The notes: a model not told the origin generated them from the letters alone. DNA of 64,000 bases from Pseudoxanthomonas sp. JBR18 (GCF_028198165.1 NZ_CP116339.1:1035001-1099000); one strand, 5' to 3'; positions 8,846 to 18,977 are shown, counted from the stretch's first letter. Made by a program: numbers and translations.

Positions 8846-9642
8846 TGCGCGTAGTCCACGATGAACGGCGCATGGTCGGAGAAGCGTTCGGCCCGATAGA
8901 TCGCGCAGCCCTGCAGACGCTCACGCAGGGACGGGGTGGCGAACTGGTAATCGATGCGCCATCCCACGTTGTTGGCCCGGGCCTGGCCGCGATTGCTCCA
9001 CCAAGTGTAGTCCTCACCGGCCGGATGCAGCGCGCGATAGACATCGACCCAGCCGCGCCCACTGGCCAGGTCGGCATCGGCTGCCTGGTCGGCGCACAGG
9101 CCGTTGAGCCAGTCGCGCTCCGGTGGCAGGCAGCCGGAGTTCTTCTGATTGGATTTCCAGTTCTTGATATCCAGCGCGCTGCGCACGATGTTCCAGTCCC
9201 CGCACAGCACGTAGTCGCGGCCACTGGCCAGCCACTGATCCAGGATCGGCCGCAGCCAGTCCATCACCTTGAACTTGTAGTCCTGGCGCACCTCGCCCGA
9301 CGAGCCGGACGGGATATAGAACGACACGACGCTCAGGTTGCCGTAGCGCGCCTCGATGTAGCGCCCCTCCTCGTCGAAGGCCTCCCAGCCCAGCGCGGTG
9401 CGCACTTCGTCCGGCTCGCGGCGGCTGTAGATCGCCACACCCGAGTAGCCCTTCTTGGTGGTGGCGTCGCGAAACCAGGCCTTGTAGCCGGCCGGCAGGA
9501 ACGCCGGCCCGGTGAGCTGGTGCTCCTGGGCCTTGGTCTCCTGGACGCACAGCACGTCGGCGTCCTGCTCGTTGAACCAGTCGAAAAAGCCCTTGGAGGC
9601 GGCCGAACGCAGGCCGTTGGCGTTGAAGCTGATGATGCGCAT
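8842..9642 (-). CDS. xth: Exodeoxyribonuclease III (AP endonuclease)
   Basis: A 266-aa Mg-dependent exonuclease III family enzyme for base-excision repair: AP-site incision and 3' end cleaning. Visible family motifs are the start MRIISFNANGLRSAASKG (catalytic Asn), CVQETKAQ (metal-binding Glu), SGVAIYSR, LCGDWNIV (Asp/Asn) and SDHAPFIVDY (catalytic Asp-His pair). Length fits the family (about 255-270 aa). The in-frame extension to 9885 would run into the pyrE promoter and gene and is rejected. Divergent from pyrE (106 bp) and 4-bp coupled to ampG. Confidence 0.94.
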   Translation of the reverse strand: MRIISFNANGLRSAASKGFFDWFNEQDADVLCVQETKAQEHQLTGPAFLPAGYKAWFRDATTKKGYSGVAIYSRREPDEVRTALGWEAFDEEGRYIEARYGNLSVVSFYIPSGSSGEVRQDYKFKVMDWLRPILDQWLASGRDYVLCGDWNIVRSALDIKNWKSNQKNSGCLPPERDWLNGLCADQAADADLASGRGWVDVYRALHPAGEDYTWWSNRGQARANNVGWRIDYQFATPSLRERLQGCAIYRAERFSDHAPFIVDYAQ

Positions 9643-9748
9643 GAGGTCTGACAAGTCTGGAGCAGCGGACAAGCCCCCAGCATACCGTCCAGCGACCGGT
9701 GCGCTGCCTGTTACCCTTTCGCGCCCCCCACTTCCAGGCCTGTCCGCC

Positions 9749-10408
9749 ATGTCCGACCATCGCTCGCGCTTCCTGCAGCTGGCCCTGCGCGCCAACGCGC
9801 TGCGCTTTGGTGAGTTCACCCTCAAGTCCGGGCGCCTGAGCCCGTATTTCTTCAACGCCGGGCGCTTCGACAGTGGCGCGGCCATGGCCGAGCTGGCCGT
9901 CTGCTATGCCGATGCCATCGAGGCGGCGGGCGTCGAGTTCGACCTGCTGTTTGGGCCTGCCTACAAGGGCATCCCGCTGGCCACGGCGCTGGGCGTGGAA
10001 TTTGCCCGCCGCGGGCGCGATCTGCCGCTGGCCTTCAACCGCAAGGAGGCCAAGGACCATGGCGAAGGCGGCACCCTGATCGGCGCGCCGCTGGACGAGC
10101 GCCGGGTGCTGATCGTCGACGACGTGATCACCGCAGGCACCGCCATCCGCGAGGCCCTGGCCCTGATCGACACCGCCGGCGGCCGCCCGGCCGGCATCGT
10201 GGTGGCGCTGGACCGCCAGGAAATCCTGAACGAGGCCGGCGAGCGGCGCTCTGCCGCCCAGAGCGTAGCCGCCGAGACCGGCGTGCCGGTGATCGCCGTG
10301 GCCAGCCTGCAGGACCTGCTTGCATTCGCCGGGGAAAACGCCGAACTTGTCGGCCATCGCGAGCAGTTGCTGGCCTATCGGGCCCGTTACGGCTCGGCCG
10401 CGACGTAA
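9749..10408 (+). CDS. pyrE: Orotate phosphoribosyltransferase
   Basis: Transfers ribose-5-phosphate from PRPP to orotate, giving OMP in pyrimidine biosynthesis. The 219-aa product has LKSGRLSPYFFNAG at the N-terminus, the orotate/PRPP loop FGPAYKGIPLA, the mobile catalytic loop FNRKEAKDHGEGG and the PRPP-binding signature VLIVDDVITAGTAIREA, all in the order expected. ATG 9749 follows directly after the divergent xth promoter region; an extended reading from 9512 would lie antisense to xth. Confidence 0.97.
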   Translation: MSDHRSRFLQLALRANALRFGEFTLKSGRLSPYFFNAGRFDSGAAMAELAVCYADAIEAAGVEFDLLFGPAYKGIPLATALGVEFARRGRDLPLAFNRKEAKDHGEGGTLIGAPLDERRVLIVDDVITAGTAIREALALIDTAGGRPAGIVVALDRQEILNEAGERRSAAQSVAAETGVPVIAVASLQDLLAFAGENAELVGHREQLLAYRARYGSAAT

Positions 10409-10429
10409 CCGACAGCAGGGGGCTGTCTC

Positions 10430-11083
10430 ATGTCCAGGTCCATCCTCGCTCTGCTCCTGATTCCGCTGGCGGCGACGGCCCTGCCGGCACAAGCCGCGCA
10501 GGACAAGGCAAAGCCCAAGAAGCTCTACTGCTGGAACGACCCCAAGAGCGGTCGTACCTGCAGCGATGCGCTGCCGCCGGACCAGGTGAACAGTGCCCGC
10601 GACGAGTTCAGCGCCAAGAGCGGGATGCGCGTGGGCGAAGTGGATCAGGCCATGAGTGCCGATGAGCGCGCCGAGGCCGCCGCCGCCGCCGCACAGGCCC
10701 GGGCCGACAAGGCCGCCGAGGACACCCGTCGGCGCACCGAGCAGGCCATGCTGCTGTCCTATCCCAATGAAGAGCAGCTCAAGCGCGTCTTCGACGAACG
10801 CACCTCGATCGTGGACAACAGTGTGGACACGGCCCGCTACAACGTCGCCAGTCTGCGCGACGGCCTGGTCAGCAAGCTGCAACAGGCCGGCAGCGCCGAG
10901 CTAGCCAGCAAGCCGGTCAACGCCAAGTTGGCCGATGAGATCCGCCAACGCCACCTCGAACTGATGCGCCAGCAGGCGCTGCTGCAGAGCTTCGAACAGC
11001 AGCGCCGTGAACTCAGCAGCGAGGTCCAGGACACGCTGCAGCGCTACCGGGAACTCAAGAGCGGCAGCACGCCGACCGGCTGA
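10430..11083 (+). CDS. Secreted DUF4124-like coiled-coil protein
   Basis: A 217-aa exported protein of unknown function. A Sec signal peptide covers about residues 1-22 (hydrophobic ALLLIPLAATALPAQA). The next segment, KLYCWNDPKSGRTCSDALPP, resembles the DUF4124 motif of proteobacterial periplasmic proteins (aromatic/Cys pair, x-D-x-x-G). From about residue 80 the protein is highly charged and Ala/Glu/Arg-rich, predicted helical or coiled-coil to the C-terminus. It follows pyrE by 21 bp, so the two are probably co-transcribed. No catalytic motif seen. Confidence 0.75.
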   Translation: MSRSILALLLIPLAATALPAQAAQDKAKPKKLYCWNDPKSGRTCSDALPPDQVNSARDEFSAKSGMRVGEVDQAMSADERAEAAAAAAQARADKAAEDTRRRTEQAMLLSYPNEEQLKRVFDERTSIVDNSVDTARYNVASLRDGLVSKLQQAGSAELASKPVNAKLADEIRQRHLELMRQQALLQSFEQQRRELSSEVQDTLQRYRELKSGSTPTG

Positions 11084-11477
11084 TCCCAGCGCCGGACCAG
11101 CGTCTCAGGGAGGAGACCTTGCACCAGGACGGCCCGCACGCCGCCAGACAGGTCGACGCCATCGCCCAGGCGAGACTGCAGCAGTGCGTCCACCACCAGA
11201 GCTGGCCCACGCCCCCGCCGCTGCCTGTGGTCACTATGTGCGTCCCGGGTTCCAGCGAGCCGCGAGACCGTGGCCGTGCTTGGCATCGCCGTGATAGCCA
11301 CGGCGGGCTTGTGGATGGCACAGCCCAAGGAGCACGTCGCGCCGACGCTCTGCCTGGGGTCGCCGGGGCTGTCGCCGTGCATCAAATCCCCACGCTAGCG
11401 CGGCTCGCCTTCTGCAGTCACATCAGCGGCAGCTCTGGTCGGCTGCCGCTCGGCCCGCTCGGCCCTACCAGGCTCGG
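11084..11477. other. 394-bp gap with no confident gene; possible small membrane ORF
   Basis: No recognisable protein is encoded here on either strand. On the plus strand, a frame with GTG at 11270 ends at the TAG at 11396-11398 and reads as one hydrophobic segment (VAVLGIAVIATAGLWMA) plus a short Cys-containing tail ending CIKSPR. A GGAGGAG at 11110-11116 precedes a different frame beginning TTG. This could be a small membrane protein or a decayed, frameshifted gene. Confidence 0.35.
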
Positions 11478-13826
11478 CTAGAACGTGAGCGTCAGGTCCG
11501 GCGCGACGGCCTTGAGCTGCTCGCGGAAGGCGGAGCGGACCCGCTCCAGCGCGGCGGTGTTCTCTCCCTCGAAGCGCAGGACCAGGATCGGCGTGGTGTT
11601 GGATGCCCGGATCAGACCCCAGCCGTCGTCCCAGTCCGCGCGCAGGCCATCGATGGTGGACAGCCGCGCGCCATCGAACTGGGCCGACGCCAGGAACTGC
11701 TCGACGATCGCATGCGCATCCCCACTGGCGACCGGGACCTTGATCTCGGGAGTCGACACACTGTCGGGTAAGGCGTCGAGCACCTCGTCCGGGGTCTCGT
11801 CGCGGGCCGCCAGGATCTCCAGCAGACGCGCCGCCGCATACAGGCCGTCGTCGAACCCGTACCAGCGCTCCTGGAAGAAGAAATGGCCACTCATCTCACC
11901 GGCCAGCTCGGCGCCGGTCTCGCGCATCTTGGCCTTGATCAGCGAATGCCCGGTCTGCCACATCAGCGGCGTCCCGCCGTTGCGCAGGACCCAGCCCTGC
12001 AGGCCACCGGTGCATTTGACGTCGTAGATCACCATCGCACCGGGATTGCGCTCGAGCACGTCGGCCGCGAACAGCATCAGCAGGCGATCGGGGAACACCA
12101 CGCGGCCGGCCTTGGTCACCACGCCGAGCCGGTCGCCATCGCCGTCGAAGGCCAGGCCGATATCGGCATCGAAGCGCTTGACCGTCTGTTCCAGGTCCTT
12201 GAGGTTGTCCGGCTCGCTCGGATCGGGATGGTGGTTGGGGAAGGTGCCGTCGATGTCGCAATACAGCGGCACCACCTCGGCGCCGATCGCCTCCATGAGG
12301 ATCGGTGCCAGCTCGCCGGCCACGCCATTGCCGGCATCGACCACCACCTTGAGGGGACGGGCCAGCTGCACGTCCTCGGCAATGCGCTGGACGTAGTCCT
12401 CGGCCACTTCGCGCTGCTGCAGGTTGCCGCGCTCGGCGCTGTGCAGACGGTTCTCGCTGATCCGCGAGTACAGGTCGGTGATGGTGGCGCCGGAGAGGGT
12501 CTCGCCGCCGATCACGACCTTGAAGCCGTTGTAGTCCGGGGGGTTGTGACTGCCGGTGACCGCCACGCAGGTGCCGGTGCGCAGGTGGAACGCCGCGAAG
12601 TACGCCACCGGCGTGGGCACCATGCCGATGTCGATCACATCGCGGCCAGCCTTGCGCAGGCCTTCGATCAGGGCCGAGGACATTTCCGGGCCGGACAGGC
12701 GGCCGTCGCGGGCCACGACCACTTCGGTCAGGCCCTGCTCGGCCATCACCGAGCCGATCGCCTGGCCGATGAGTTCGGCCACCGGCACGCTCAGGGTCTT
12801 GCCGACCACGCCGCGGATGTCATAGGCGCGGAAGATGCCCGGATCCACCGTGACCGAACGCGCGGCCTTGGCCACGACAGCGGCCTCGGCGCTCGCGGCT
12901 GCGGCGGCCGGGGTCTCGGCGGGGGTCCCGGGCGCGCCCGGCGAGGGCGGCGCAGACGCCCCGACCTGCAGGGCCTGGCCCAGGGTCAGGCCCGAATCCT
13001 CTTCCTCGCCTGCGCCCTTGCGCGCCAGCTTGGGCACCTTGAGCCGGCCCATGGCCAGCAGCGCCACCAGGATGGCCAGCACCACCAGCAGCCCCGCCAC
13101 GATCAGGCAGGGCATCGCGCCCAGACCCATCGGACCCTCGGTCTTGGCCGGCAATCCCGCGACCACGCGCAGACCGGAGCTACCCACCGGGCGTGACAGC
13201 GCATCGGCGCTGCCGGACAGATCGGTCTGCCCGATCTCGCGCAGTGTGTAGTCTCCCTGCCGCAGGCCGAGGTAGGCGTCAGACACGCGGGCCTGGTCCA
13301 GCGCGCCGGTCAGCAGGGTGATCGGCAGGCGCACATAGAGCAAGCGCGAACTCACCGGCACCGCCATGCCCAGGCCGGTGTCCTTGCCATCGCGCACGGC
13401 GCGTACCACCGCACCCTTGGCCTGTGCGGCCGACTCCAGCAGCGCCAGGCGGCTGTAGCCGAACGTGGCCGCATCGGCATAGGCCTGCTGCAGCTCGATC
13501 GGCAGCAGGGCCACGCTCTGCACCTCCGGCCAGCCGCTCTGGATGGCCGCGCCGACGGCCACGGTGTCATCGGCCGCCACGGCGGCCTGCATGGCCGGGC
13601 TGGCCACGCGCTCGTTGAGACGATCGGTCTGACGCTTGATGGTCTGCGTCAGCGCGGTGACCGCGGCATCGCGTGCTTCGATCAGCGCGTCATGGCGCGC
13701 GTCCTCGCGCATCTGCACCCAGCCACTCCAGCCGAACCATCCAGCCAGCAGTATCAACAGGACCGACAGCAGCAGGATCTTCTGCGTCGAATCCTGCTTG
13801 GCGTTCCCCAGTTTCGATCCGGCCAT
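11478..13826 (-). CDS. Phosphomannomutase/phosphoglucomutase with N-terminal membrane domain
   Basis: A 782-aa protein that interconverts hexose 6- and 1-phosphates for polysaccharide precursors. The C-terminal 450 residues are a complete alpha-D-phosphohexomutase: FRAYDIRGVVGK, the phosphoserine loop TGSHNPPDYNGFK (S426), the metal loop DGDGDR (561-566) and the sugar loop GEMSGHFFF. Unusually, about 330 residues precede it: a first membrane helix at about 14-35, a periplasmic domain of about 200 residues, a second helix near 270-300 and an Ala/Pro linker. That layout resembles a sensor or anchor domain fused to a cytoplasmic enzyme. Family enzymes (AlgC, XanA) are about 450-465 aa. It lies 17 bp after dut. 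Confidence 0.93.
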   Translation of the reverse strand: MAGSKLGNAKQDSTQKILLLSVLLILLAGWFGWSGWVQMREDARHDALIEARDAAVTALTQTIKRQTDRLNERVASPAMQAAVAADDTVAVGAAIQSGWPEVQSVALLPIELQQAYADAATFGYSRLALLESAAQAKGAVVRAVRDGKDTGLGMAVPVSSRLLYVRLPITLLTGALDQARVSDAYLGLRQGDYTLREIGQTDLSGSADALSRPVGSSGLRVVAGLPAKTEGPMGLGAMPCLIVAGLLVVLAILVALLAMGRLKVPKLARKGAGEEEDSGLTLGQALQVGASAPPSPGAPGTPAETPAAAAASAEAAVVAKAARSVTVDPGIFRAYDIRGVVGKTLSVPVAELIGQAIGSVMAEQGLTEVVVARDGRLSGPEMSSALIEGLRKAGRDVIDIGMVPTPVAYFAAFHLRTGTCVAVTGSHNPPDYNGFKVVIGGETLSGATITDLYSRISENRLHSAERGNLQQREVAEDYVQRIAEDVQLARPLKVVVDAGNGVAGELAPILMEAIGAEVVPLYCDIDGTFPNHHPDPSEPDNLKDLEQTVKRFDADIGLAFDGDGDRLGVVTKAGRVVFPDRLLMLFAADVLERNPGAMVIYDVKCTGGLQGWVLRNGGTPLMWQTGHSLIKAKMRETGAELAGEMSGHFFFQERWYGFDDGLYAAARLLEILAARDETPDEVLDALPDSVSTPEIKVPVASGDAHAIVEQFLASAQFDGARLSTIDGLRADWDDGWGLIRASNTTPILVLRFEGENTAALERVRSAFREQLKAVAPDLTLTF

Positions 13827-13843
13827 GCGTACATCTGCCCCTG

Positions 13844-14302
13844 TCAGCGGACGCCCGTGTGGCCAAAGCCCCCTTCTCCACGCGCGCTTTCTACGAAAGT
13901 ATCCACGATCTTCAACTGAACGCGCGCGATGGGCAACACCACCAACTGCGCGACGCGGTCCCCGGGCTGGATCACGAAGGACTCCGCGCTGCGATTCCAC
14001 AGGCTGATCAGCAGGGGGCCCTGATAGTCGGCATCGATCAGGCCGGTGCCGTTGCCCAGCACGATGCCGTGGCGATGCCCCAGGCCCGAGCGCGGCAGCA
14101 CCACGGCACACAGGTTGGGATCGCCCAAGTGGATGGCGATGCCGCTGGGGACCAGCGCCGACTCGCCCGGGGCCAGCGTCAGCGACGTTTCCAGGGCCGC
14201 GCGCAGGTCCATCCCGGCAGACGCGGCGGTGGCATAGGCCGGCAGCGGCCAGCTGTCGCCGAAGCGCGGGTCGAGCAGTTTCACTTCCATGGGCAGGCTC
14301 AT
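13844..14302 (-). CDS. dut: dUTP diphosphatase
   Basis: Hydrolyses dUTP to dUMP, keeping uracil out of DNA and feeding dTMP synthesis. The 152-aa product has the five dUTPase motifs: [42 protein letters not shown] and the C-terminal Gly/Phe-rich arm [12 protein letters not shown]. Length equals the family norm. The start ATG at 14302 overlaps the coaBC stop (ATGA); a second in-frame ATG at 14290 is possible. The coaBC-dut order is common in gammaproteobacteria. Confidence 0.96.
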   Translation of the reverse strand: MSLPMEVKLLDPRFGDSWPLPAYATAASAGMDLRAALETSLTLAPGESALVPSGIAIHLGDPNLCAVVLPRSGLGHRHGIVLGNGTGLIDADYQGPLLISLWNRSAESFVIQPGDRVAQLVVLPIARVQLKIVDTFVESARGEGGFGHTGVR

Positions 14303-15525
14303 GCGGTCAGGCGCTCCTGGATCAGTTCGACCAGCGCATCGGCCAGTTCGGTCTTGGGGGCCGAAGGGAACTCGCGCTGACCATCCTTCCAGAAGGCGGT
14401 CATCGCATTGCGATCGCTTTCGAAACCGCCGTCGGGAATGCCCACGCGGTTGGCCACGATCATGTCCAGGCGCTTGGCCGCCAGCTTGCCGCGCGCGTAG
14501 TCGGCGACGCGCTCGGTCTCGGCGGCGAAACCGACCACCAGCTTGAGCGGCTCCTCCGAAGCGGCGACCTCGGCCAGGATGTCCGGCGTGCGCACCAGGT
14601 CCAGGGCCAGCGACTCGCTGGACTTCTTGATCTTGTTGGGCGCCGGCACCCGGGGGGTGTAGTCGGCCACGGCGGCCGCGCCGATGTAGATATCCGCCGG
14701 CAGCGCGTCGAAGACCGCCGCGCGCATCTGCGCGGCCGAGCGCACGTCGATCCGGGTGACGCCCGACGGGGTCTTGAGGTTCACCGGGCCGGCGACCAGG
14801 GTGACCTTGGCTCCGCGACGCACCGCCGCCTCGGCCACGGCAAAGCCCATCTTGCCGCTGCTGCGGTTGCCCAGGTAGCGCACCGGGTCCAGGTCCTCGT
14901 AGGTCGGCCCGGCGCTGACCAGCACGTGCAGGCCCGACAGCGGGCCATCGGACACCATGGCTACCGGCGCGGAGTCGGCCGACCGCCCAGCCAGGGCGGT
15001 CACGATGGCCTCCGGCTCGCTCAGGCGCCCCGGCCCGGACTCGCCCTCGGCCAGCGGGCCGTCTTCCGGACCGATCACCTGCACGCCACGGGCGCGCAAG
15101 GTGTCGACATTCGCCTGAGTGGCGGCATGCCCCCACATGATGTGGTTCATCGCCGGGCACACGGTGATCGGCGCGGTGGTCGCCAGCGCCAGCGTGGTGA
15201 CCAGGTCGTCGGCCAGGCCGTGCGCCAGATGGGCCAGCAGGTCGGCGGTGGCCGGGGCGATCAGGACCCGGTCGGCCCAGCGCGCCAGTTCGATGTGTCC
15301 CATGGACGCCTCGGCGGCGCTGTCCCACAGGCTGGTGCGGGTGGGCTGGCCGGACAGGGCCTGGAAGCTCAGCGGGGTGACGAACTGCTGCGCCCCGGCG
15401 GTCATGGCCACCTGCACCTGCGCGCCGGCCTGGCGCAGCCGGCGCACCAGTTCCAGAGATTTATAGGCGGCGATGCCACCCCCGACACACAACAGGATGC
15501 GTTGTCCTTCCAGGGCCTGGGCCAC
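14299..15525 (-). CDS. coaBC: Bifunctional phosphopantothenoylcysteine decarboxylase / phosphopantothenate--cysteine ligase
   Basis: Carries out two steps of coenzyme A synthesis. From GTG 15525 it is 408 aa. The N-terminal flavoprotein (CoaC) domain shows [38 protein letters not shown] and the PAMNHIMW active-site segment; the C-terminal CoaB domain has [20 protein letters not shown] and the late [10 protein letters not shown] segment with NKIKK. GTG was chosen because it gives the usual N-terminus just before the first strand; an extension to 15630 has a poor composition and would reach toward the radC promoter. No strong ribosome site is visible. Confidence 0.94.
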   Translation of the reverse strand: MAQALEGQRILLCVGGGIAAYKSLELVRRLRQAGAQVQVAMTAGAQQFVTPLSFQALSGQPTRTSLWDSAAEASMGHIELARWADRVLIAPATADLLAHLAHGLADDLVTTLALATTAPITVCPAMNHIMWGHAATQANVDTLRARGVQVIGPEDGPLAEGESGPGRLSEPEAIVTALAGRSADSAPVAMVSDGPLSGLHVLVSAGPTYEDLDPVRYLGNRSSGKMGFAVAEAAVRRGAKVTLVAGPVNLKTPSGVTRIDVRSAAQMRAAVFDALPADIYIGAAAVADYTPRVPAPNKIKKSSESLALDLVRTPDILAEVAASEEPLKLVVGFAAETERVADYARGKLAAKRLDMIVANRVGIPDGGFESDRNAMTAFWKDGQREFPSAPKTELADALVELIQERLTA

Positions 15526-15659
15526 GTCAGATTTTTCCGAACCGAAACAGGCCGACAGCTTACCCGACCGCCCCGCGCGCCCTGATAGCGCCTGGGCACC
15601 GACGCACGCACAGTGGGCATGAGGCCGCACGGAGGCGGCCGCCCGGCAAAGGACCCGCC

Positions 15660-16334
15660 ATGCACATCCGCGACTGGCCCGTCGACGAGCGCCCCCGCGA
15701 AAAACTGCTGGCGCGCGGCGCCGGCGCCCTGTCCGACGCCGAGCTGCTGGCGATCTTCCTCGGCTCGGGCCTGCCCGGGCGCGACGCGGTGCAGACCGCG
15801 CGCGACCTGCTCGGCGCCCACGGCCCGCTGCGGGGACTGCTGGACCGCAGCCCCAAGGCCATGGCCCGGCTGCCGGGGCTGGGACCGGCGCGCGCCTGCC
15901 AGCTGGCCGCCGCGCTGGAGCTGGGCCAGCGCCACCTGGCGGCCGGCCTGGAGCGCGGCGAGGCCATGACCGACCCGCACGCGGCCGGTCGCTATTTCGC
16001 GCTGAAGCTGCGGGCGCAGCCGCGCGAGGTGTTCGCCGCGCTGTTCCTGGACACCCGGCATCGGGCCCTGGCCTTCGAGGAACTGTTCAGCGGCAGCGTG
16101 GACGCCGCCGAGGTCCATCCGCGCGAAGTCGTGCGCCGGGCGCTGGCCCACAACGCCGCGGCCGTGATCGTCGGCCACAACCACCCCAGCGGGAACCCCG
16201 AGCCCTCGGCCGCCGACCGCGCGGTCACCGCGCGCCTGAAAGAGGCGCTGGCGTTGGTCGACGTGCGCCTGCTGGACCATTTCGTGATCGCCGATGGCCC
16301 GCCGGTCTCGCTGGCCGCGCGCGGCTGGGTCTGA
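15660..16334 (+). CDS. radC: RadC family JAB-domain protein
   Basis: A 224-aa DUF2466/RadC protein. The N-terminal helix-hairpin-helix region ([19 protein letters not shown]) precedes a JAB1/MPN-type metalloprotease-like domain with the motif [17 protein letters not shown] near residue 174, so the His/His/Asp zinc set is intact. The start [17 protein letters not shown] is the standard N-terminus. Despite the name, a DNA-repair role for the family has been withdrawn and the biochemical activity is not established. Divergent from coaBC. Confidence 0.93.
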   Translation: MHIRDWPVDERPREKLLARGAGALSDAELLAIFLGSGLPGRDAVQTARDLLGAHGPLRGLLDRSPKAMARLPGLGPARACQLAAALELGQRHLAAGLERGEAMTDPHAAGRYFALKLRAQPREVFAALFLDTRHRALAFEELFSGSVDAAEVHPREVVRRALAHNAAAVIVGHNHPSGNPEPSAADRAVTARLKEALALVDVRLLDHFVIADGPPVSLAARGWV

Positions 16335-16374
16335 CCACGGCGTCCTGTCCGCGAGGACCTCGAAGCCATTCAGG

Positions 16375-16407
16375 CGGGCCGGCGCGCGGCCCGGTCTGCG
16401 CTAAAAT
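16375..16407 (+). promoter_or_regulatory. radC-argS gap: hairpin followed by argS -10 box
   Basis: CGGGCC-(7 nt)-GGCCCG at 16375-16393 can form a stem after radC. It is followed by CTAAAATG, giving a good -10 hexamer TAAAAT at 16402-16407. An ATG at 16406 overlaps this -10 box, which argues that argS starts later, at GTG 16442. Confidence 0.5.
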
Positions 16408-16441
16408 GCGCGGTCCCGCGTTTGCCGCAGTGACCTCCCAC

Positions 16442-18133
16442 GTGAAATCCGAACTCCGCGCCCTCATCGACCAGGGCATCGACGCCCTGCGCCAGGCCGG
16501 CACCCTGCCTGCCGAGACCGCCACCCCGGACTTCACGGTCGAGCGCCCCAAGACCCGCGAACACGGCGACTTCGCCACCAATGCGGCCATGCTGCTGGCC
16601 AAGCCGGCGCGCACCAATCCGCGCGCCCTGGCCCAAGCGCTGGTCGACGCGCTGCCGGCCAGCGACGACATCGCCAAGGTCGAGATCGCCGGCCCGGGCT
16701 TCATCAACTTTCATCTGGCCAACGCCGCCTATCAGCGCGAGGCCGTGGCCGCGCTGACCCAAGGCGCGCAGTACGGCCGCAACGCCTCCGGCGCCGGCCG
16801 CACGGTGGGCGTGGAATACGTCTCGGCCAATCCGACCGGCCCGCTGCACGTGGGTCATGGCCGCGCCGCGGTGATCGGCGACTGCCTGGCGCGCGTGCTG
16901 GCCGCCAACGGCTGGAACGCCAAGCGCGAGTTCTATTACAACGACGCCGGCGTGCAGATCGAGAACCTGGCCAAGTCCACCTCCGCGCGCCTGCACGGGC
17001 TCAAGCCCGGCGACGCCGACTGGCCGGAGGCCGCCTACAACGGCGACTACATCGCCGACGTCGCCGCCGCCTACCTGCGCGGCGATGCGATCGAAATCGA
17101 AGGCCACACCATCACCGGTGCGGCGGACATCGAGGACCTCGATGCCATCCGCCGCTTCGCTGTGGCCTACCTGCGCCGCGAACAGAACGCCGACCTGGCC
17201 GCGTTCGGGGTGGGCTTCGATGTGTATTTCCTGGAAAGCTCGCTCTACAACGACGGCAAGGTCGACGAGACCGTCGCCAAGCTCAACGCCTCGGGCCACA
17301 CCTACGAGGAAGGCGGCGCACTGTGGCTGCGCTCGACCGATTTCGGTGACGACAAGGACCGCGTGATGCGCAAGTCCGACGGCACCTATACCTATTTCCT
17401 GCCGGACGTGGCCTACCACCTGTCCAAGTGGCAGCGCGGCTACGAGCGTGCGATCACCGAGCTGGGCGCCGACCACCACGGCTCGCTGGCGCGCGTGCGC
17501 GCCGGCCTGCAAGCCCTGGATGTCGGCATCCCCAAGGGCTGGCCCGAATACGTGCTGCACCAGATGGTCACGGTGATGCGCGGCGGCGAGGAGGTGAAGC
17601 TCTCCAAGCGCGCCGGCAGCTACCTGACCCTGCGCGACCTGATCGAGGAAGCCGGCGCGGATGCCACGCGCTGGTTCCTGATCGCGCGCAAGCCCGATTC
17701 GCAGCTGACCTTCGACATCGACCTGGCCCGCGAGCAGAGCAAGGACAACCCGGTCTTCTACGTCCAGTACGCCCACGCCCGCGTGTGCAGCCTGCTGCGC
17801 CGGGTCGAGGAGAAGGGTTATGCGGCCTATGACCAGGCGGCCGGCATCGCCGCCTTGCCGTCGCTGACCGACGCGTCCTCCATCGCGCTGATGGTGGAGC
17901 TGTCGCGCTATCCGGAAGTGGTCGAGGCCGCTGGCCTATCGCTGGAACCGCACGCCATCGCGCAGTACCTGCGCGAGCTGGCCTATGCTTTCCAGGCCTG
18001 GTACGACGGCGAGCCGATCCTCATCGACGATGCCCACGCCCGCAACGCCCGCCTGGCCCTGGCCTGCGCGGTCCGCCAGGCCCTGGCCAACGGTCTGGAG
18101 CTGCTGGGCGTCTCCGCGCCCGAGCGCATGTAA
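16442..18133 (+). CDS. argS: Arginine--tRNA ligase
   Basis: Charges tRNA-Arg. From GTG 16442 it is 563 aa, the usual size of bacterial class Ia ArgRS. It shows the N-terminal Add1-type domain ([18 protein letters not shown]), the HIGH-like motif [10 protein letters not shown] near residue 132, the KMSKS-like [11 protein letters not shown] near 385, and the C-terminal DALR anticodon-binding domain ending in [13 protein letters not shown] was preferred over ATG 16406 because the latter falls in the likely -10 box. Confidence 0.96.
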   Translation: MKSELRALIDQGIDALRQAGTLPAETATPDFTVERPKTREHGDFATNAAMLLAKPARTNPRALAQALVDALPASDDIAKVEIAGPGFINFHLANAAYQREAVAALTQGAQYGRNASGAGRTVGVEYVSANPTGPLHVGHGRAAVIGDCLARVLAANGWNAKREFYYNDAGVQIENLAKSTSARLHGLKPGDADWPEAAYNGDYIADVAAAYLRGDAIEIEGHTITGAADIEDLDAIRRFAVAYLRREQNADLAAFGVGFDVYFLESSLYNDGKVDETVAKLNASGHTYEEGGALWLRSTDFGDDKDRVMRKSDGTYTYFLPDVAYHLSKWQRGYERAITELGADHHGSLARVRAGLQALDVGIPKGWPEYVLHQMVTVMRGGEEVKLSKRAGSYLTLRDLIEEAGADATRWFLIARKPDSQLTFDIDLAREQSKDNPVFYVQYAHARVCSLLRRVEEKGYAAYDQAAGIAALPSLTDASSIALMVELSRYPEVVEAAGLSLEPHAIAQYLRELAYAFQAWYDGEPILIDDAHARNARLALACAVRQALANGLELLGVSAPERM

Positions 18134-18158
18134 CCCCTTTCAAGAGACGAACACACCG

Positions 18159-18977
18159 ATGCCGGCAAAACGCGGGAAATCCCAGGCCAAGCGCAACACC
18201 AGCCACGGCACGCCCGGCTGGGTCTGGCTGATTGCAGGACTGGTGCTGGGCGCGGCCGCCTTCTTCATCGTGCCGGGCCTGCTGAAGAAGGACGGTAACG
18301 ACTTCGTGCGTCCGCGCCCGAATCCCGACGCCCAGCCTGCCGCGGCCGCCAGCGACGACGAGCTGCCGCCCCCGGTGGCCAGTGAGGACGGCCCGGCCAC
18401 CACCGCCGGCAAGACCAAGCCCAGCAAGCCGGCCGACAAGCCCACCCAGTACGATTTCTATACCCTGCTGCCGGGCCGCGAAGTGCAGATGTCCGACGCC
18501 GAACTGGCCGCCAGCGCGCGGGCCGAGGAAGAGCGCAAGGCGCGCGCGGCGTTGACCCAGCAGGCCGAAGCGGCCAAGGACGACAAGGCCCTCGGCAACG
18601 GCAAGCCCAACCCGGATGCGGCCCCGTTGGCCTCCCAGCAGCCCACGCCGCTGGACGAGATGACCAAGACGCCCAGCGCCTCGCCTGCCCCGACCTCGGT
18701 CGCCGCCGCGGCCCAGTCCAATGCCGTGGCCAGCGCCGCCGGCGATGTCGCCTACATCCTGCAGGCCGGCAGCTTCAGCGCCTCCGGCGATGCCGAGGCG
18801 ACCAAGGCCAAGATCGCGATGCTCGGCCTGAGCGCGCGGGTCGAATCCGGACAGTCCGGCGGCAAGACCGTCTACCGGGTGCGCATGGGACCGTACGGCA
18901 CCGCCAGCGAACTGGCCGAGGCCAAGCGCAAGCTCAGCGCCAGCGGACTGCCGGCGATGGCGATCAAGGCCCGGTGA
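18159..18977 (+). CDS. SPOR-domain inner-membrane protein (FtsN-like layout)
   Basis: A 272-aa bitopic protein. A basic N-terminus is followed by one membrane helix at about residues 20-42 (WVWLIAGLVLGAAAFFIV), a long Pro/Ala/Lys-rich linker, and a C-terminal SPOR domain at about 190-272 (YILQAGSFSASGDAEATKAK to RVRMGPYGTASELAEAKRKL). SPOR domains bind peptidoglycan stripped of stem peptides at the division septum. The layout and position directly after argS match FtsN-like genes elsewhere in gammaproteobacteria, but the short FtsN essential segment cannot be recognised by eye, so a symbol is withheld. Confidence 0.88.
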   Translation: MPAKRGKSQAKRNTSHGTPGWVWLIAGLVLGAAAFFIVPGLLKKDGNDFVRPRPNPDAQPAAAASDDELPPPVASEDGPATTAGKTKPSKPADKPTQYDFYTLLPGREVQMSDAELAASARAEEERKARAALTQQAEAAKDDKALGNGKPNPDAAPLASQQPTPLDEMTKTPSASPAPTSVAAAAQSNAVASAAGDVAYILQAGSFSASGDAEATKAKIAMLGLSARVESGQSGGKTVYRVRMGPYGTASELAEAKRKLSASGLPAMAIKAR

